The notes under the pieces are model-generated. The model had not been told where the DNA came from, ran no database searches, and was given only the letters and a program-made list of their open reading frames with translations. A program made the position numbers and the translations under genes. From Oleiphilaceae bacterium (GTDB lineage Bacteria > Pseudomonadota > Gammaproteobacteria > Pseudomonadales > Oleiphilaceae): a DNA stretch of 64,000 nt. Positions 42,239 to 51,563 of the stretch are shown piece after piece. The stretch is taken from positions 39,382-103,381 of the forward strand of contig JAGXLV010000002.1 of assembly GCA_018334495.1 (NCBI GenBank), read 5' to 3'. Each line of letters opens with the position of its first letter. Positions within the stretch are counted from its first letter, which is position 1.

Positions 42239-42838
42239 TTAATAGGGCTCCGAGGCAGCAGACATGCTGGTCAGCCGGGCATAGCCCAGCGAGCCCCGAC
42301 TGGCGGCAACACTGCTGTGCTGGGCATGTTCAAGCAAGTAACGGCCGAGATGCTGGCGCTGATCATCACTCAACCCCTGAAGTGTTATTTCCGGCACACC
42401 TTCTTCTTGCTGTATTTGGGTTTGTCCCGACGCGGGAAGAGCGCCGGCAGTGCCTGCATCCGCAGTGCGGGCGGCCTGGGGGTTGGCAAACTCCCAATCC
42501 GAACCGGCGCCAAATCCGACCACCAAAGCCAGTGCGAGCATCGCGGGAACCGGCCATCGCCAGGTCGACATCGTTCGCGCCGAGCCGGTTTTCACCGGCG
42601 GCAACGTGCCCTCTTCAACCGGCTTGACGGCTCCTCCAGAAAGCGCCTCATTCACTCGGGCACTGACGTTGACCCGCGCCGCTTCCCGGTCTTGCATCAG
42701 GTCCCTTAACCTCTGCCAGCGGCGCCACTGATCCCGCGCCTCGTCGCTGTCCGAAGACGACAACAACCGCCGGACCGAAAGTTCGTCGGCCTGGTCATCC
42801 ATCATTGCTGAGAGCGTTTCTTTCAGCCGATCATCCAT
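42239..42838 (-). CDS. mucA: Anti-sigma factor MucA (RseA)
   Basis: 199 residues. The cytoplasmic N-terminal anti-sigma domain (MDDRLKETLSAMMDDQADEL, then ELSVRRLL and QWRRWQRLRDLM) binds AlgU. One transmembrane segment is at about residues 90-107 (PAMLALALVVGFGAG), followed by a glutamine-rich periplasmic tail. ATG 42838 has GAGG upstream; an in-frame GTG five codons earlier is less likely. The gene lies 51 bp after algU. AlgW/MucP-type proteolysis of this protein is inferred from the Pseudomonas pathway. Confidence 0.93.
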   Translation of the reverse strand: MDDRLKETLSAMMDDQADELSVRRLLSSSDSDEARDQWRRWQRLRDLMQDREAARVNVSARVNEALSGGAVKPVEEGTLPPVKTGSARTMSTWRWPVPAMLALALVVGFGAGSDWEFANPQAARTADAGTAGALPASGQTQIQQEEGVPEITLQGLSDDQRQHLGRYLLEHAQHSSVAASRGSLGYARLTSMSAASEPY

Positions 42839-42889
42839 CCCTTTTAACCTCACCCGCCCGCGGCGCTTTGCATGATAAATCGGAAACCA

Positions 42890-43501
42890 TCAAGGATGAT
42901 CCAGTATTGGCCCGAGTTCGCGGTCCACCGATTCCCTGGCCCTGAATATGCGAGACCTGACCGTGCCAATCGGACAATCCAGAATTCTGGCAATATCGTC
43001 GTAACTCAAGCCATCGTACTCGCGAAGCAGAAAGGCCGATCGCAACTCTTCAGGCAAAGCGGCGATCGCCTGCTGCAGCGCCCGGTTCACCTGCTCCCGT
43101 TGCAACAAACGCTCCGGGGAATCGTTGTCGCGCAATCGCGGCGCTTCTTCGAAAACTTCAGCATCGGCAACATCCGCGGATGCCTGTGGCCGCCGGCTTT
43201 TAGCTTCGAGGAAATTTTTGGCGGTATTGACTGCGATACGATAAAGCCAGGTATAAAAGGCACTGTCACCGCGAAACCGGTCTATGGCCCGATAAGCTTT
43301 GACAAACGTTTCCTGGCTCAGGTCCATGATCTCCTGATTGTCGTATATGTACCTAGAAATGATCGACGCCACCCGCGATTGATATTTCAATACCAGCAGG
43401 TCGAAGGCGGATTTGTCGCCACGACGGACTCGGCCAACCAACTGCTGGTCGGTCTGGCATTCCGTCGCTGAATCGGCGCGTTGGTCGAAATCTGCAGTCA
43501 T
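42890..43501 (-). CDS. algU: RNA polymerase sigma-E factor AlgU/RpoE
   Basis: About 203 residues from ATG 43501. It is an ECF sigma factor that directs envelope-stress transcription. Region 2 (VLKYQSRVASIISRYI, then FRGDSAFYTWLYRIAVNTAKN) and region 4 (LPEELRSAFLLREYDGLSYDDIA, in parts, with CPIGTVRSRIFRARE) are highly conserved with AlgU. The start is uncertain: 43501 is closest to the family length (about 193), but no clear ribosome site is seen; 43570 would add 23 residues. First gene of algU-mucA-mucB-mucC-mucD and divergent from nadB. Confidence 0.94.
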   Translation of the reverse strand: MTADFDQRADSATECQTDQQLVGRVRRGDKSAFDLLVLKYQSRVASIISRYIYDNQEIMDLSQETFVKAYRAIDRFRGDSAFYTWLYRIAVNTAKNFLEAKSRRPQASADVADAEVFEEAPRLRDNDSPERLLQREQVNRALQQAIAALPEELRSAFLLREYDGLSYDDIARILDCPIGTVRSRIFRARESVDRELGPILDHP

Positions 43502-43629
43502 TGAAGAGATGCCGGGCCCTGGACTTATGATGGCCTCTCGGCCAGAAATTTGAGTGCTCGCCAATGTCATCCCGCTGCCGCAGAGTTGTCCGAATCAGGT
43601 CCGGTTGTCGCAACCGCCCATTCGGTCAA

Positions 43630-43656
43630 ATAGACAGGGGAGAAAAAGTTTAGTTC
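43630..43656 (-). promoter_or_regulatory. Candidate AlgU-dependent (sigma-E) promoter of algU
   Basis: On the minus strand GAACTA (43651-43656) is followed after 16 bp by TCTAT (43630-43634), resembling the AlgU consensus GAACTT-N16-TCTGA. It lies about 130 bp upstream of the chosen algU start and inside the divergent algU-nadB gap. Autoregulation by AlgU is known in Pseudomonas, so this is a plausible auto-activated promoter. Confidence 0.5.
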
Positions 43657-43693
43657 AATACACTTCCACATTATGGCCTGCGACAACAACCTG

Positions 43694-45298
43694 ATGCCAC
43701 ACTCTTACGAATACGATGTTCTGATCATTGGCAGCGGAGCGGCCGGCCTGACCGTTGCACTGAACCTCCCTGACCACCTCAAAGTGGCGGTTATCAGTAA
43801 AGGCAAGGTGTCCAGCGGCGCCACCTTGTGGGCGCAGGGTGGCATTGCCGCAGTGCTCGACAGCGAGGATTCCCTGGAAAACCACGTCCAGGACACCCTC
43901 GCCGCTGGTGGCGGCCTGTGCCACGAGGACGCAGTCCGCTTCACCGTAGAGCATGGCCGCGAGAGCGTGGAATGGCTGGTGGCGAGCGGTGTCGCCTTCA
44001 CCCGCGATGACAATGCCAATTTCCACCTGACCCGCGAAGGCGGTCACAGCCACCGGCGCATCATTCATGCCGCTGATGCCACCGGGCAGGCCGTCTCCAT
44101 GACACTGACCGGGCAAGCGCTCGCAAAATCCAATATCGACCTGCTGGAATCGCGTGTCGCGGTCGATCTGATCACTCATCGCAAACTTTCCCTGCCAGGC
44201 AACCGCTGTGTCGGCGCCTACGTGCTGAACCTGGATGACAGTCATGTGGAACTTATCCAGGCCCGGTTCGTCGTGATCGCCACCGGTGGCGCCAGCAAGG
44301 CCTATCGCTACACCAGCAATCCGGACGGTGCTTCCGGTGACGGCATCGCCATGGCCTGGCGCGCCGGTTGCCGCGCAGCCAACATGGAATTCAACCAATT
44401 TCATCCAACCTGCCTGTATCACCCCCACGCCAAATCCTTCCTGATTACCGAAGCTCTGCGGGGCGAGGGTGGGCATTTGCTGCTGCCGGACGGCTCACGG
44501 TTCATGCACCGCTTCGACAAACGCGAGGAACTGGCGCCACGGGATATAGTCGCAAGGGCGATAGACCATGAAATGAAACGGCTGGGCGCGGACCATCTGT
44601 ATCTGGACATAAGTCACAAGCCAGCCGAATTTGTCAGGAACCACTTCCCCACAATCTATGAGAAGTGCCTCAAGTTCGGCATTGATATGACGCAACAGGC
44701 CATTCCCGTTGTTCCGGCGGCGCATTACACCTGCGGCGGCATCATGACCGATCATCGGGCGCGCAGTGACGTAAACCAGCTGTACGTGGTCGGCGAGGCC
44801 GCATTCACAGGCCTGCATGGCGCCAACCGCATGGCCAGCAACTCCCTGCTGGAATGCCTGGTGTATGGACGAGCGGCCGCAAGCGACATAGCCGAGTGCG
44901 CTGCAAGAATTCCGCCACCGCCATCCGCGCCGGCCTGGGACGAGTCCCAGGTGCGGGACTCGGATGAAGACGTGGTTATTTCCCACAATTGGGATGAGCT
45001 ACGGCATTTCATGTGGGATTATGTCGGCATTGTCCGAACCACCAAACGCCTGCAGCGGGCCAAGCATCGGATTGACCTGCTCAATCGGGAAATCGGCGAG
45101 TTTTACAGCAACTACCGGGTATCCAACGACTTGCTGGAGTTGCGCAACCTGATGACTGTGGCCGACTTGATCATCTGCTCTGCTCTGCAGCGGCGCGAAA
45201 GCCGGGGCCTGCATTACACTCTGGACTTCCCGGGCCTGCTCCACGAGGCCAGAGATACCGTATTGACACCGACCAGCTTCCGGACGCAGTCACCCTGA
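43694..45298 (+). CDS. nadB: L-aspartate oxidase
   Basis: 534 residues. An FAD enzyme that oxidises aspartate to iminoaspartate, the first step of NAD synthesis. The FAD motif [32 protein letters not shown] and the conserved [18 protein letters not shown] are present, with a C-terminal fumarate-reductase-like domain. ATG 43694 gives [15 protein letters not shown], aligning end to end with pseudomonad NadB; an in-frame ATG at 43673 is possible, and neither has a strong ribosome site. It is divergent from algU, the conserved order, and followed by sdhE. Confidence 0.96.
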   Translation: MPHSYEYDVLIIGSGAAGLTVALNLPDHLKVAVISKGKVSSGATLWAQGGIAAVLDSEDSLENHVQDTLAAGGGLCHEDAVRFTVEHGRESVEWLVASGVAFTRDDNANFHLTREGGHSHRRIIHAADATGQAVSMTLTGQALAKSNIDLLESRVAVDLITHRKLSLPGNRCVGAYVLNLDDSHVELIQARFVVIATGGASKAYRYTSNPDGASGDGIAMAWRAGCRAANMEFNQFHPTCLYHPHAKSFLITEALRGEGGHLLLPDGSRFMHRFDKREELAPRDIVARAIDHEMKRLGADHLYLDISHKPAEFVRNHFPTIYEKCLKFGIDMTQQAIPVVPAAHYTCGGIMTDHRARSDVNQLYVVGEAAFTGLHGANRMASNSLLECLVYGRAAASDIAECAARIPPPPSAPAWDESQVRDSDEDVVISHNWDELRHFMWDYVGIVRTTKRLQRAKHRIDLLNREIGEFYSNYRVSNDLLELRNLMTVADLIICSALQRRESRGLHYTLDFPGLLHEARDTVLTPTSFRTQSP

Positions 45299-45348
45299 CG
45301 TGTTCAGGACTGCCAGGGGCTTTATTCTGACTAACCAGCGAGACATGA

Positions 45349-45603
45349 ATGGACGAAAAAATCGAATTTAACCGCCTCTGGTGGCATAGCCGGCGCGGTA
45401 TGCTTGAATTGGACGTACTGCTGTTACCCTTTCTGGAGGAGGTCTACCGCACGCTCCCTGAAAAAGACCAGGACATTTACCGCAAACTGCTGACCTGTGA
45501 AGATGCCGACATGTGGCAATGGTTCATGCAGCAGGACCGCCCGGAAGATCCGGACCTGCAGTACATGATTGACAAGATCCTCAAGCGTGTCCAACCCCAT
45601 TGA
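45349..45603 (+). CDS. sdhE: FAD assembly factor SdhE
   Basis: 84 residues of the SdhE/YgfY family, which binds the flavoprotein of succinate dehydrogenase or fumarate reductase and promotes covalent FAD attachment. The signature RGMLELD is at residues 16-22, with the second conserved segment [15 protein letters not shown]. Acidic and hydrophilic, with no signal. It sits 50 bp after nadB and overlaps the YgfX-like gene by 17 bp, an arrangement also seen in Escherichia coli (ygfY-ygfX). Confidence 0.95.
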   Translation: MDEKIEFNRLWWHSRRGMLELDVLLLPFLEEVYRTLPEKDQDIYRKLLTCEDADMWQWFMQQDRPEDPDLQYMIDKILKRVQPH

Positions 45604-46069
45604 TGTGTCCCTGCAACCCACCCTAGGCGCCGGCCTGATCGCCGCCGCACCCTGGATGGTGGTGGCGTTGGCGGCCGCAATACTTGGAGCCCAGGGTTCG
45701 ACCCTGCTCTGGCTGTTTTGTCCGGTAGGCGCCCTGGGGGCTTGGCGCCAGGTGCGCATCAGCGGCCTGCTCAAATCACCCGGCTCGATTACCCGGCTCA
45801 CTGTAAAAGACAGCCGGTTACACGCCCATTTTGCCGATGGCCGCTGCTTTGTCGCGATGCCAGCTTCTGAAAGCCGCATTTTTGGACGACTCGCACTGTT
45901 AAAACTGCAATTGGATAAAGCCGCCAGAGTCCAGCCACCGTTGGTGGTTCTCTTCAACTCTGGCAGTATGGGAGCCGTTTCCGGTAACGTTCATTCGGAT
46001 GATTTTCGCCGCTTGCGCGTCTGGCTGAAACTTGGAGCCTCTGAACCGAGGCCCACACATTCACGATAA
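45587..46069 (+). CDS. YgfX-like inner-membrane protein
   Basis: About 160 residues from GTG 45587, with no better in-frame start. A two-helix hydrophobic hairpin (residues about 13-50) is followed by a small soluble domain with [18 protein letters not shown] and [22 protein letters not shown] (given in part). Position after sdhE, size and membrane layout match the YgfX/CptA family, which in Escherichia coli interacts with the division and cytoskeletal proteins. Sequence similarity is weak, so the assignment depends mainly on context. It ends 16 bp before ygfZ. Confidence 0.7.
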   Translation: MSNPIDVSLQPTLGAGLIAAAPWMVVALAAAILGAQGSTLLWLFCPVGALGAWRQVRISGLLKSPGSITRLTVKDSRLHAHFADGRCFVAMPASESRIFGRLALLKLQLDKAARVQPPLVVLFNSGSMGAVSGNVHSDDFRRLRVWLKLGASEPRPTHSR

Positions 46070-46085
46070 CCCTAGGGAGACCCTC

Positions 46086-47078
46086 ATGGCCGCCGCCACG
46101 CCATCATTGGCTCACCATCCGCTGCCCGGCCAGGGCTGGGCACCTTTGAGCTCCCAGATCGTCCTCCGCGTCAGCGGCGCCGGCACGGACAAATTCCTTC
46201 ATGGTCAGTTCAGCCAGAATTTGAAGGACGTAAGTGCCGATAACGCTCCCCGGGCCGCTGCCTGTAATCCCAAGGGCCGGGCCTATGCCCTGGTCCGGAT
46301 GGTGCGTCACGGCGACGACGTGGTGTTTAACCTGCCGGTCACTCTGGCTGACCAGACCACGGCCCACCTGAAAAAATTCCTGATGCTGTTTCGGGGCACC
46401 ACCATGACCACAGAACCCGAAGCCGGAATTATTGGTATTCTGGGCCATGCCCTTGCCGATCGGCTAAGCCCTGGCGCCCCGGACAGGCTCGACACGCCCG
46501 GCAGAACCGAAAATCTGGGTGAGCATCGGCTTCTGCGTACCCAGGATACAGCCGAGGGAACACCGCGTTACGAGTTTTGGCAGCTGGGTGAGATGACTGC
46601 AACCCAAAAACAGGCATTGGAGGCTGAGTCACAGCTCAGTGAGGCCGACTGGCAGGCCTCGGAAATCAGGGCGGGTGTGCCCTGGTTAACGCCGGGAACC
46701 CGGGAGAGCTTCGTGCCGCAGATGCTTAATTGGCAACATCTGCAGGGCGTCCATTTTAACAAGGGCTGCTACACGGGGCAGGAGGTGATTGCGCGCATGC
46801 ATTTTCTGGGACAATTGAAAAAGAGCCTGTTTCGGCTCCGGACTGGGCCTGTAAACCTGCCGCCGGTACCGGGCGAGCCCGTGGTGGTTGACGAGCGCGC
46901 GGTTGGCGAGGTGGTCAATGCCGTGCAATACGCCGACGGTTCGATCGAAGCTCTGGCAGTGCTGCGCCACGACAGCACTGAAAAAACGCTTTTGCTGGGC
47001 AACGACCGCCAGCCGGCCACCGTATTGCCCTTGCCCTACACCGTGACTGAGCGGGCTGCCGTCGCCAAAGATACATAA
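46086..47078 (+). CDS. ygfZ: tRNA-modifying / Fe-S cluster protein YgfZ
   Basis: 330 residues of the folate-binding GcvT-like family, which helps maturation or repair of particular Fe-S enzymes such as MiaB. The defining motif KGCYTGQEV is present with the key Cys at residue 228. ATG 46086 has AGGGAGA 5 nt upstream; the longer reading from 46032 overlaps the preceding gene and is not needed. It is last in the sdhE-YgfX-like-ygfZ run, which fits a role near flavin and Fe-S enzymes. Confidence 0.94.
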   Translation: MAAATPSLAHHPLPGQGWAPLSSQIVLRVSGAGTDKFLHGQFSQNLKDVSADNAPRAAACNPKGRAYALVRMVRHGDDVVFNLPVTLADQTTAHLKKFLMLFRGTTMTTEPEAGIIGILGHALADRLSPGAPDRLDTPGRTENLGEHRLLRTQDTAEGTPRYEFWQLGEMTATQKQALEAESQLSEADWQASEIRAGVPWLTPGTRESFVPQMLNWQHLQGVHFNKGCYTGQEVIARMHFLGQLKKSLFRLRTGPVNLPPVPGEPVVVDERAVGEVVNAVQYADGSIEALAVLRHDSTEKTLLLGNDRQPATVLPLPYTVTERAAVAKDT

Positions 47079-47103
47079 GTTGACAGGTACGGATGCCATT
47101 CTT

Positions 47104-47112
47104 TGCTATAAA
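47104..47112 (+). promoter_or_regulatory. Candidate extended -10 promoter for the HDOD gene
   Basis: TG (47104-47105) followed by C and TATAAA (47107-47112) is an extended -10 element 58 bp before the HDOD ATG. A TTGACA at 47080-47085 lies 21 bp upstream of the -10, which is too far for a normal -35, so any promoter would rely on the extended -10. Confidence 0.35.
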
Positions 47113-47169
47113 CAGACTAAAAATTACATCACTGTTTTCAATATCACTGCCAGCGGACTGCAACTGCCC

Positions 47170-48003
47170 ATGACGACCATTGCCGAGACCATCAAAGCCG
47201 ATCTGATTTCTGCCATCGATAACGACAAACTTGTGTTGCCGACCCTGCCGGAAGCGGCGCTTCAGGTTCGCGAAATCGCGGAGTCCGAGGATTCCGCCAT
47301 CAACGACCTGGTCAAGGTCATTAGCACGGATACGGCTTTGTCGGCCCGGCTGATCCGTGTCTGCAACAGTCCGTTGTTTCGTGGCTCCCGTCCCATCGAA
47401 AACCTCAACATGGCAGTCAGCCGGTTGGGCATGCAATACACCAGCAGCCTGGCGATGGGGCTTGTCATGGAACAGATGTTCCAGGCGACATCCGACATGA
47501 TCGACAAACGCCTGAGGGCGACCTGGCAGACCAGCACCGAGATCGCCGGCGTTTGCCATGTCCTGGCCAAAGAGTACACCACGCTCAAACCGGACCAGGC
47601 CACTCTGGCGGGCCTGATTCACCTGATCGGCGTACTGCCGATTCTGCGTTATGTGGAGGATCGGGAAATCCAGGTCAGCAGCATCATGTTGGACAATCTC
47701 GTGGATGAACTGCACCCGAGTCTGGGCATGCTTATCCTGCAGAAATGGGATTTTCCCAAGGAGCTGCAGAAGGTCCCGTTTGAATACGGCAACCTCAAAC
47801 GTGAAGTCCCCACGGCCGATTACGCGGATCTTGTCATGGTCGCCAATCTGCAACGGGCGGCGGGCACCGACCATCCCTGGGGAGACGTCGACTTCAGAGC
47901 CATCCCTGCTTTCGACCGCCTTGGTTTGGACCCGGAGATAAACCTGAACGACGAGGAAGATCTGAACGCCCAGATGGAAGCGGCCATGGCCCTCCTCAAA
48001 TAA
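47170..48003 (+). CDS. HDOD-domain protein
   Basis: 277 residues, almost all one HDOD domain (about 20-215): LPTLPEAALQVREIAE, then LVKVISTDTALSARLIRVCNS, SRLGMQYTSSLAMGLV and HLIGVLPILRYVE. HDOD proteins resemble HD hydrolases but lack most metal ligands, and act in signalling, motility or c-di-GMP pathways; partners here are unknown. The C-terminal extension is acidic (LNDEEDLNAQME). I start at ATG 47170; the longer in-frame reading opens with TTG at 47080 and is not supported. It is a single gene convergent with ung. Confidence 0.88.
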   Translation: MTTIAETIKADLISAIDNDKLVLPTLPEAALQVREIAESEDSAINDLVKVISTDTALSARLIRVCNSPLFRGSRPIENLNMAVSRLGMQYTSSLAMGLVMEQMFQATSDMIDKRLRATWQTSTEIAGVCHVLAKEYTTLKPDQATLAGLIHLIGVLPILRYVEDREIQVSSIMLDNLVDELHPSLGMLILQKWDFPKELQKVPFEYGNLKREVPTADYADLVMVANLQRAAGTDHPWGDVDFRAIPAFDRLGLDPEINLNDEEDLNAQMEAAMALLK

Positions 48004-48021
48004 CCGGCGCAACCGAACCTT

Positions 48022-48747
48022 TCAATCCAAAGCCCCGGAGCCGCGGTAGCGTCTCAAAAGAACCTGCTTTGAAGGTAATTGCCAGTTAACCGGCAGCAGC
48101 TGCTCAGAGACAAGCCAGTCGTTGGCCCGGGAAAAATGCCGGCAGCCAAAGAAGCCGCGGTAAGCACTCAGGGGTGACGGGTGCGGCCCTTCCAGCACGT
48201 GATGCCGTGAGCGGTCAATGATGCGGCCTTTTTTACGTGCATAGCTCCCCCAGAGCAGGAACACCACGCCTTTACGCTCGCGATTGACCGTCTCGATCAC
48301 CCTGTCGGTGAAGGTTTCCCAGCCTTTACCCTGATGGGAGCCAGCCTTGCCCTTCTCGACCGTGAGCACGCTGTTAAGAAGCAAAACACCTTCATCCGCC
48401 CACGGCTGGAGGCAGCCGTGATCGGGCTGCGGCGCCGCCACATCCGATTCCAGCTCCTTGAAGATATTGACTAACGATGGTGGTGGCCTGACCCCGGGCC
48501 GCACACTGAAGCACAGGCCATGGGCCTGGCCTGGGCCGTGGTATGGGTCCTGACCCAGAATGACCACCGCCACCTTGCCCAGGGGCGTCGTGTTCAGGGC
48601 ATTGAAACGTTGATGATGCGGAGGGTACACCACTTTGCCAGCACGTTCTTCGGCTTCCAGAAACTCCGCCAGCTTGTTCATGTAAGGCTGGCGGAATTCT
48701 GTAAAAAGAGGCTCTGTCCAGCCCCGCCCGGTTTTGAGCGACGCCAT
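48022..48747 (-). CDS. ung: Uracil-DNA glycosylase
   Basis: About 241 residues from ATG 48747. It removes uracil from DNA. The active-site block [20 protein letters not shown] contains the catalytic Asp, and the His motif is in [25 protein letters not shown] N-terminus matches pseudomonad Ung. An in-frame TTG at 48774 would add nine residues and lies 3 bp after the lysS stop; neither start has a convincing ribosome site. It is next to lysS on the same strand and convergent with the HDOD gene. Confidence 0.95.
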   Translation of the reverse strand: MASLKTGRGWTEPLFTEFRQPYMNKLAEFLEAEERAGKVVYPPHHQRFNALNTTPLGKVAVVILGQDPYHGPGQAHGLCFSVRPGVRPPPSLVNIFKELESDVAAPQPDHGCLQPWADEGVLLLNSVLTVEKGKAGSHQGKGWETFTDRVIETVNRERKGVVFLLWGSYARKKGRIIDRSRHHVLEGPHPSPLSAYRGFFGCRHFSRANDWLVSEQLLPVNWQLPSKQVLLRRYRGSGALD

Positions 48748-48777
48748 CAGACGGTCTAGCGGAGTCTCGCGCAAAGC

Positions 48778-50289
48778 TTAGCGATGCTCAGGCCGCATCG
48801 CCGGGAACAGGATAACGTCCCGGATGGAGGCGGAATCGGTCAACAGCATGGCCAGGCGGTCAATGCCGATGCCCTCGCCCGCCGTGGGCGGCAAACCGTA
48901 TTCGAGCGCTGTGATGTAGTCTTCGTCGTAAAACATCGCCTCGTCATCGCCGGCTTCCTTCTCCGCGACCTGTTCCCGGAAACGCTCGGCCTGGTCCTCG
49001 GCATCGTTCAGCTCCGAAAAGCCGTTGGCGATCTCGCGGCCGCCCACGAAGAACTCGAAGCGCTCGGTTACGGTCGGGTCACGGTCCAGGCGTCGAGCCA
49101 GTGGAGAGACCTCGGTGGGGTATTCAGTGATAAAGGTCGGCTGCATCAGGCGATGCTCGACGGTGCTTTCGAAAATCTCGATCTGGACCTTGCCCAGTCC
49201 CCAGCTGTCCTTGACGGTAATGCCAAGATCCCGGGCAACCTGACGCGCTCCGGCATCGTCCCGGATCTGCGCCTCGGTCAATTCCGGATTGAACTGAAGA
49301 ATGGACTCCACCACGGTCAGCCGCACGAAAGGCTCGCCAAACTCATACTCGATGGTGTCCACTTCACCGTCCACGGTCGGCCGGCTGTTAACCACCGTGG
49401 TGGTACCAAGGACCGTCTGCGCCGTTTCACGCAACATGGCCTCGGTCAAATCCATCAGGTCGTTGAAGTCGGCGTAGGCCTGGTAGAACTCGAGCATGGT
49501 GAATTCCGGGTTGTGCCGGGTCGACAGGCCTTCGTTACGGAAGTTACGATTGATCTCGAACACCCGCTCAAAGCCGCCCACCACCAGCCGCTTGAGGTAG
49601 AGCTCTGGCGCAATCCGCAGGTACATATCGATATCCAGGGCGTTGTGGTGGGTCACGAACGGCCGTGCGGTGGCGCCACCGGGAATCACCTGCAGCATGG
49701 GGGTTTCCACTTCCATGAAATCCCGCTGAATAAAGAAATTGCGAATGCAGCTTATGATCCTGGAGCGGGCATAAAAAACCCGGCGGGTATCCTCATTCAT
49801 CATCAGGTCAACATAACGCTGACGATAACGGGCCTCGGTGTCGGTCAGGCCCTTGTGCTTCTCAGGCAGCGGCCGCAGGGATTTGGTCAGCAGCACATAC
49901 TCGTCCATGGCAACGTACAGATCGCCCTTGCCCGACTTGCACAGAACACCCCGAACACCGATCACGTCGCCCAGATCCCAGTGCCTGGTGTCCTTCTGAA
50001 CCTCCTTCGTGGCGTAAACCTGCATACGGCCTGTCATGTCCTGAATCACCTTGAACGCCTTGCGGTCGAGCATCAGGCGGCCGGCCACGGCCACTTCCAG
50101 CCCCAACTCCGCCAGCTCTTCCTTGGTTTTGTCCCCGTGTTCCAACGTCAGGCTTTCGGCGGTGCTGTCCCGGCGAAAATCGTTGGGGAACGGATTGCCC
50201 TGCTGGCGCAATTCCGCCAATTTGGCGCGGCGCTCCGCGATCAGTCTGTTATCGTCCTGATGGCTGGCATTCGGCGTTTGTTCGGTCAT
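48778..50289 (-). CDS. lysS: Lysyl-tRNA synthetase, class II
   Basis: 503 residues. An N-terminal OB-fold anticodon domain (about 65-150) and a C-terminal class II core. Motif 2 is [20 protein letters not shown] and motif 3 is [13 protein letters not shown] near the C-terminus. It charges tRNA-Lys in the cytoplasm. It follows prfB with a 40-bp gap on the same strand, the conserved prfB-lysS pair. The length and both motifs indicate a complete, functional enzyme. Confidence 0.97.
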   Translation of the reverse strand: MTEQTPNASHQDDNRLIAERRAKLAELRQQGNPFPNDFRRDSTAESLTLEHGDKTKEELAELGLEVAVAGRLMLDRKAFKVIQDMTGRMQVYATKEVQKDTRHWDLGDVIGVRGVLCKSGKGDLYVAMDEYVLLTKSLRPLPEKHKGLTDTEARYRQRYVDLMMNEDTRRVFYARSRIISCIRNFFIQRDFMEVETPMLQVIPGGATARPFVTHHNALDIDMYLRIAPELYLKRLVVGGFERVFEINRNFRNEGLSTRHNPEFTMLEFYQAYADFNDLMDLTEAMLRETAQTVLGTTTVVNSRPTVDGEVDTIEYEFGEPFVRLTVVESILQFNPELTEAQIRDDAGARQVARDLGITVKDSWGLGKVQIEIFESTVEHRLMQPTFITEYPTEVSPLARRLDRDPTVTERFEFFVGGREIANGFSELNDAEDQAERFREQVAEKEAGDDEAMFYDEDYITALEYGLPPTAGEGIGIDRLAMLLTDSASIRDVILFPAMRPEHR

Positions 50290-50329
50290 GGTGTCTCACT
50301 AACAATTTGGGTCGGTTGAAGGGGCCGGA

Positions 50330-51425
50330 TCAAAGCGCCATTTTCAGGCTGGCTTCGATGAACTTGTCGATATCGCCGTCCAGCACGTTCTGGCAACTGC
50401 TGGTCTCGACCTTGGTGCGCAGGTCTTTGATACGACCGTCATCAAGCACGTAGGAGCGAATCTGACTGCCCCAGCCAATGTCCGACTTGGAGTCTTCCAT
50501 CTGCTGTTTCTCGGCGTTGCGCTTTTGCATCTCCCGCTCGTACAGCTTGGCCTTGAGCTGTTTCATGGCGTAATCTTTGTTCTGGTGCTGGCTGCGACCG
50601 GCCTGGCAGGCCACCACGACTCCACTGGGATTGTGAGTCAGGCGCACCGCCGATTCGGTCCGGTTAACGTGCTGACCGCCGGCGCCGGACGCCCGGTAAA
50701 CGTCAACGCGAAGGTCCGCCGGGTTGATCTCGATTTCAAAGCTGTCGTCCACCTCCGGTGAAATGAAAACCGAGGAAAACGAGGTGTGACGGCGGTTACC
50801 GGAATCGAAAGGCGACTTGCGCACCAGACGATGGACGCCGGTTTCCGTTCTCAGCCAGCCGTAGGCGTAGTCGCCCTGAACGTGCACGGTGGCACTCTTG
50901 ATACCGGCCACATCGCCTTCCTGAAGTTCGATAATCTCGGTCTTGAAACCACGGCGTTCAGCCCAGCGCAGATACATGCGCAGCAGCATATTGGCCCAAT
51001 CCTGCGCTTCGGTGCCGCCGGAACCGGATTGGACTTCCAGATAGGCATTATTAGGGTCCATCTCGCCGGAAAACATGCGGCGGAACTCAAGCTTTTCGAG
51101 CTCCTGATTCAGGCTCTCCAGGTCAGCGGCGATTTCATTGACCGTGGCCTCGTCTTCCTCTTCGGCCGCCAGCGCAAGCAGGCCCTCGGCATCGTCCAGA
51201 CCGCTGGTCAGCTTATCGATGGTGGAAACAACCATCTCAAGGTCGGCGCGTTCCTTACCAAGCGACTGGGCCCTGTCGGGATCTTCCCAGACGGAAGGCT
51301 CCTCGAGCTCCCGCTCTACTTCGACCAGCCGTTCGCTACGCTGATCGTAGTCAAAGATACCCCCTGAGCGCGTCAGTGCGCTCCCGAAGGTCTTTAATTT
51401 TCATAACAATGGGATTGATTTCCAT
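50330..51425 (-). CDS. prfB: Peptide chain release factor 2, made by programmed +1 frameshift
   Basis: RF2 recognises UGA and UAA stops. The gene is in two frames: a 24-codon first frame from ATG 51425 ends in an in-frame TGA at 51353-51351, and the body runs in the +1 frame to 50330. The frameshift gives a 364-residue protein against 365 in Escherichia coli. The frame-0 peptide is [20 protein letters not shown] plus [17 protein letters not shown] carries the tripeptide anticodon SPF and [18 protein letters not shown] the catalytic GGQ. It is upstream of lysS. This is a functional gene, not a pseudogene. Confidence 0.97.
51350..51365 (-). promoter_or_regulatory. prfB autoregulatory frameshift site
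   Basis: Read on the minus strand, AGGGGG (51365-51360, a Shine-Dalgarno-like stimulator) is followed by TAT, CTT, the stop TGA and C. Slippage of the CTT codon onto TTT shifts the ribosome into the +1 frame and continues with GAC. The element matches the RF2 site of Escherichia coli base for base, so high RF2 should terminate at TGA and low RF2 allow synthesis. Confidence 0.97.
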
Positions 51426-51563
51426 GAACGGGCGTCTCGCAATGTCTTGAAATGGTGGTGGGCGGCTGCAATCAGAAACAGGCCCTTGTCTCAGGCGTCG
51501 CATTTTACCGAAAATGCGGACGTAAATCAGCCTTGGCCGACAAGACAGCCAGGCCGGAAACCG

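Noticed and set aside
47080..47112. TTGACA plus TATAAA as a standard promoter
   Set aside because: The spacer is 21 bp, too long; only the extended -10 element remains plausible.
48784..50319. 511-residue open frame antisense to lysS
   Set aside because: It is the reverse-strand shadow of a highly conserved gene in GC-rich DNA; the product has no recognisable domain and a histidine-, glutamine- and glycine-rich composition typical of such shadows.
50330..51235. prfB as a truncated or frameshifted pseudogene
   Set aside because: The upstream 24-codon frame and exact RF2 frameshift site restore a full-length release factor.
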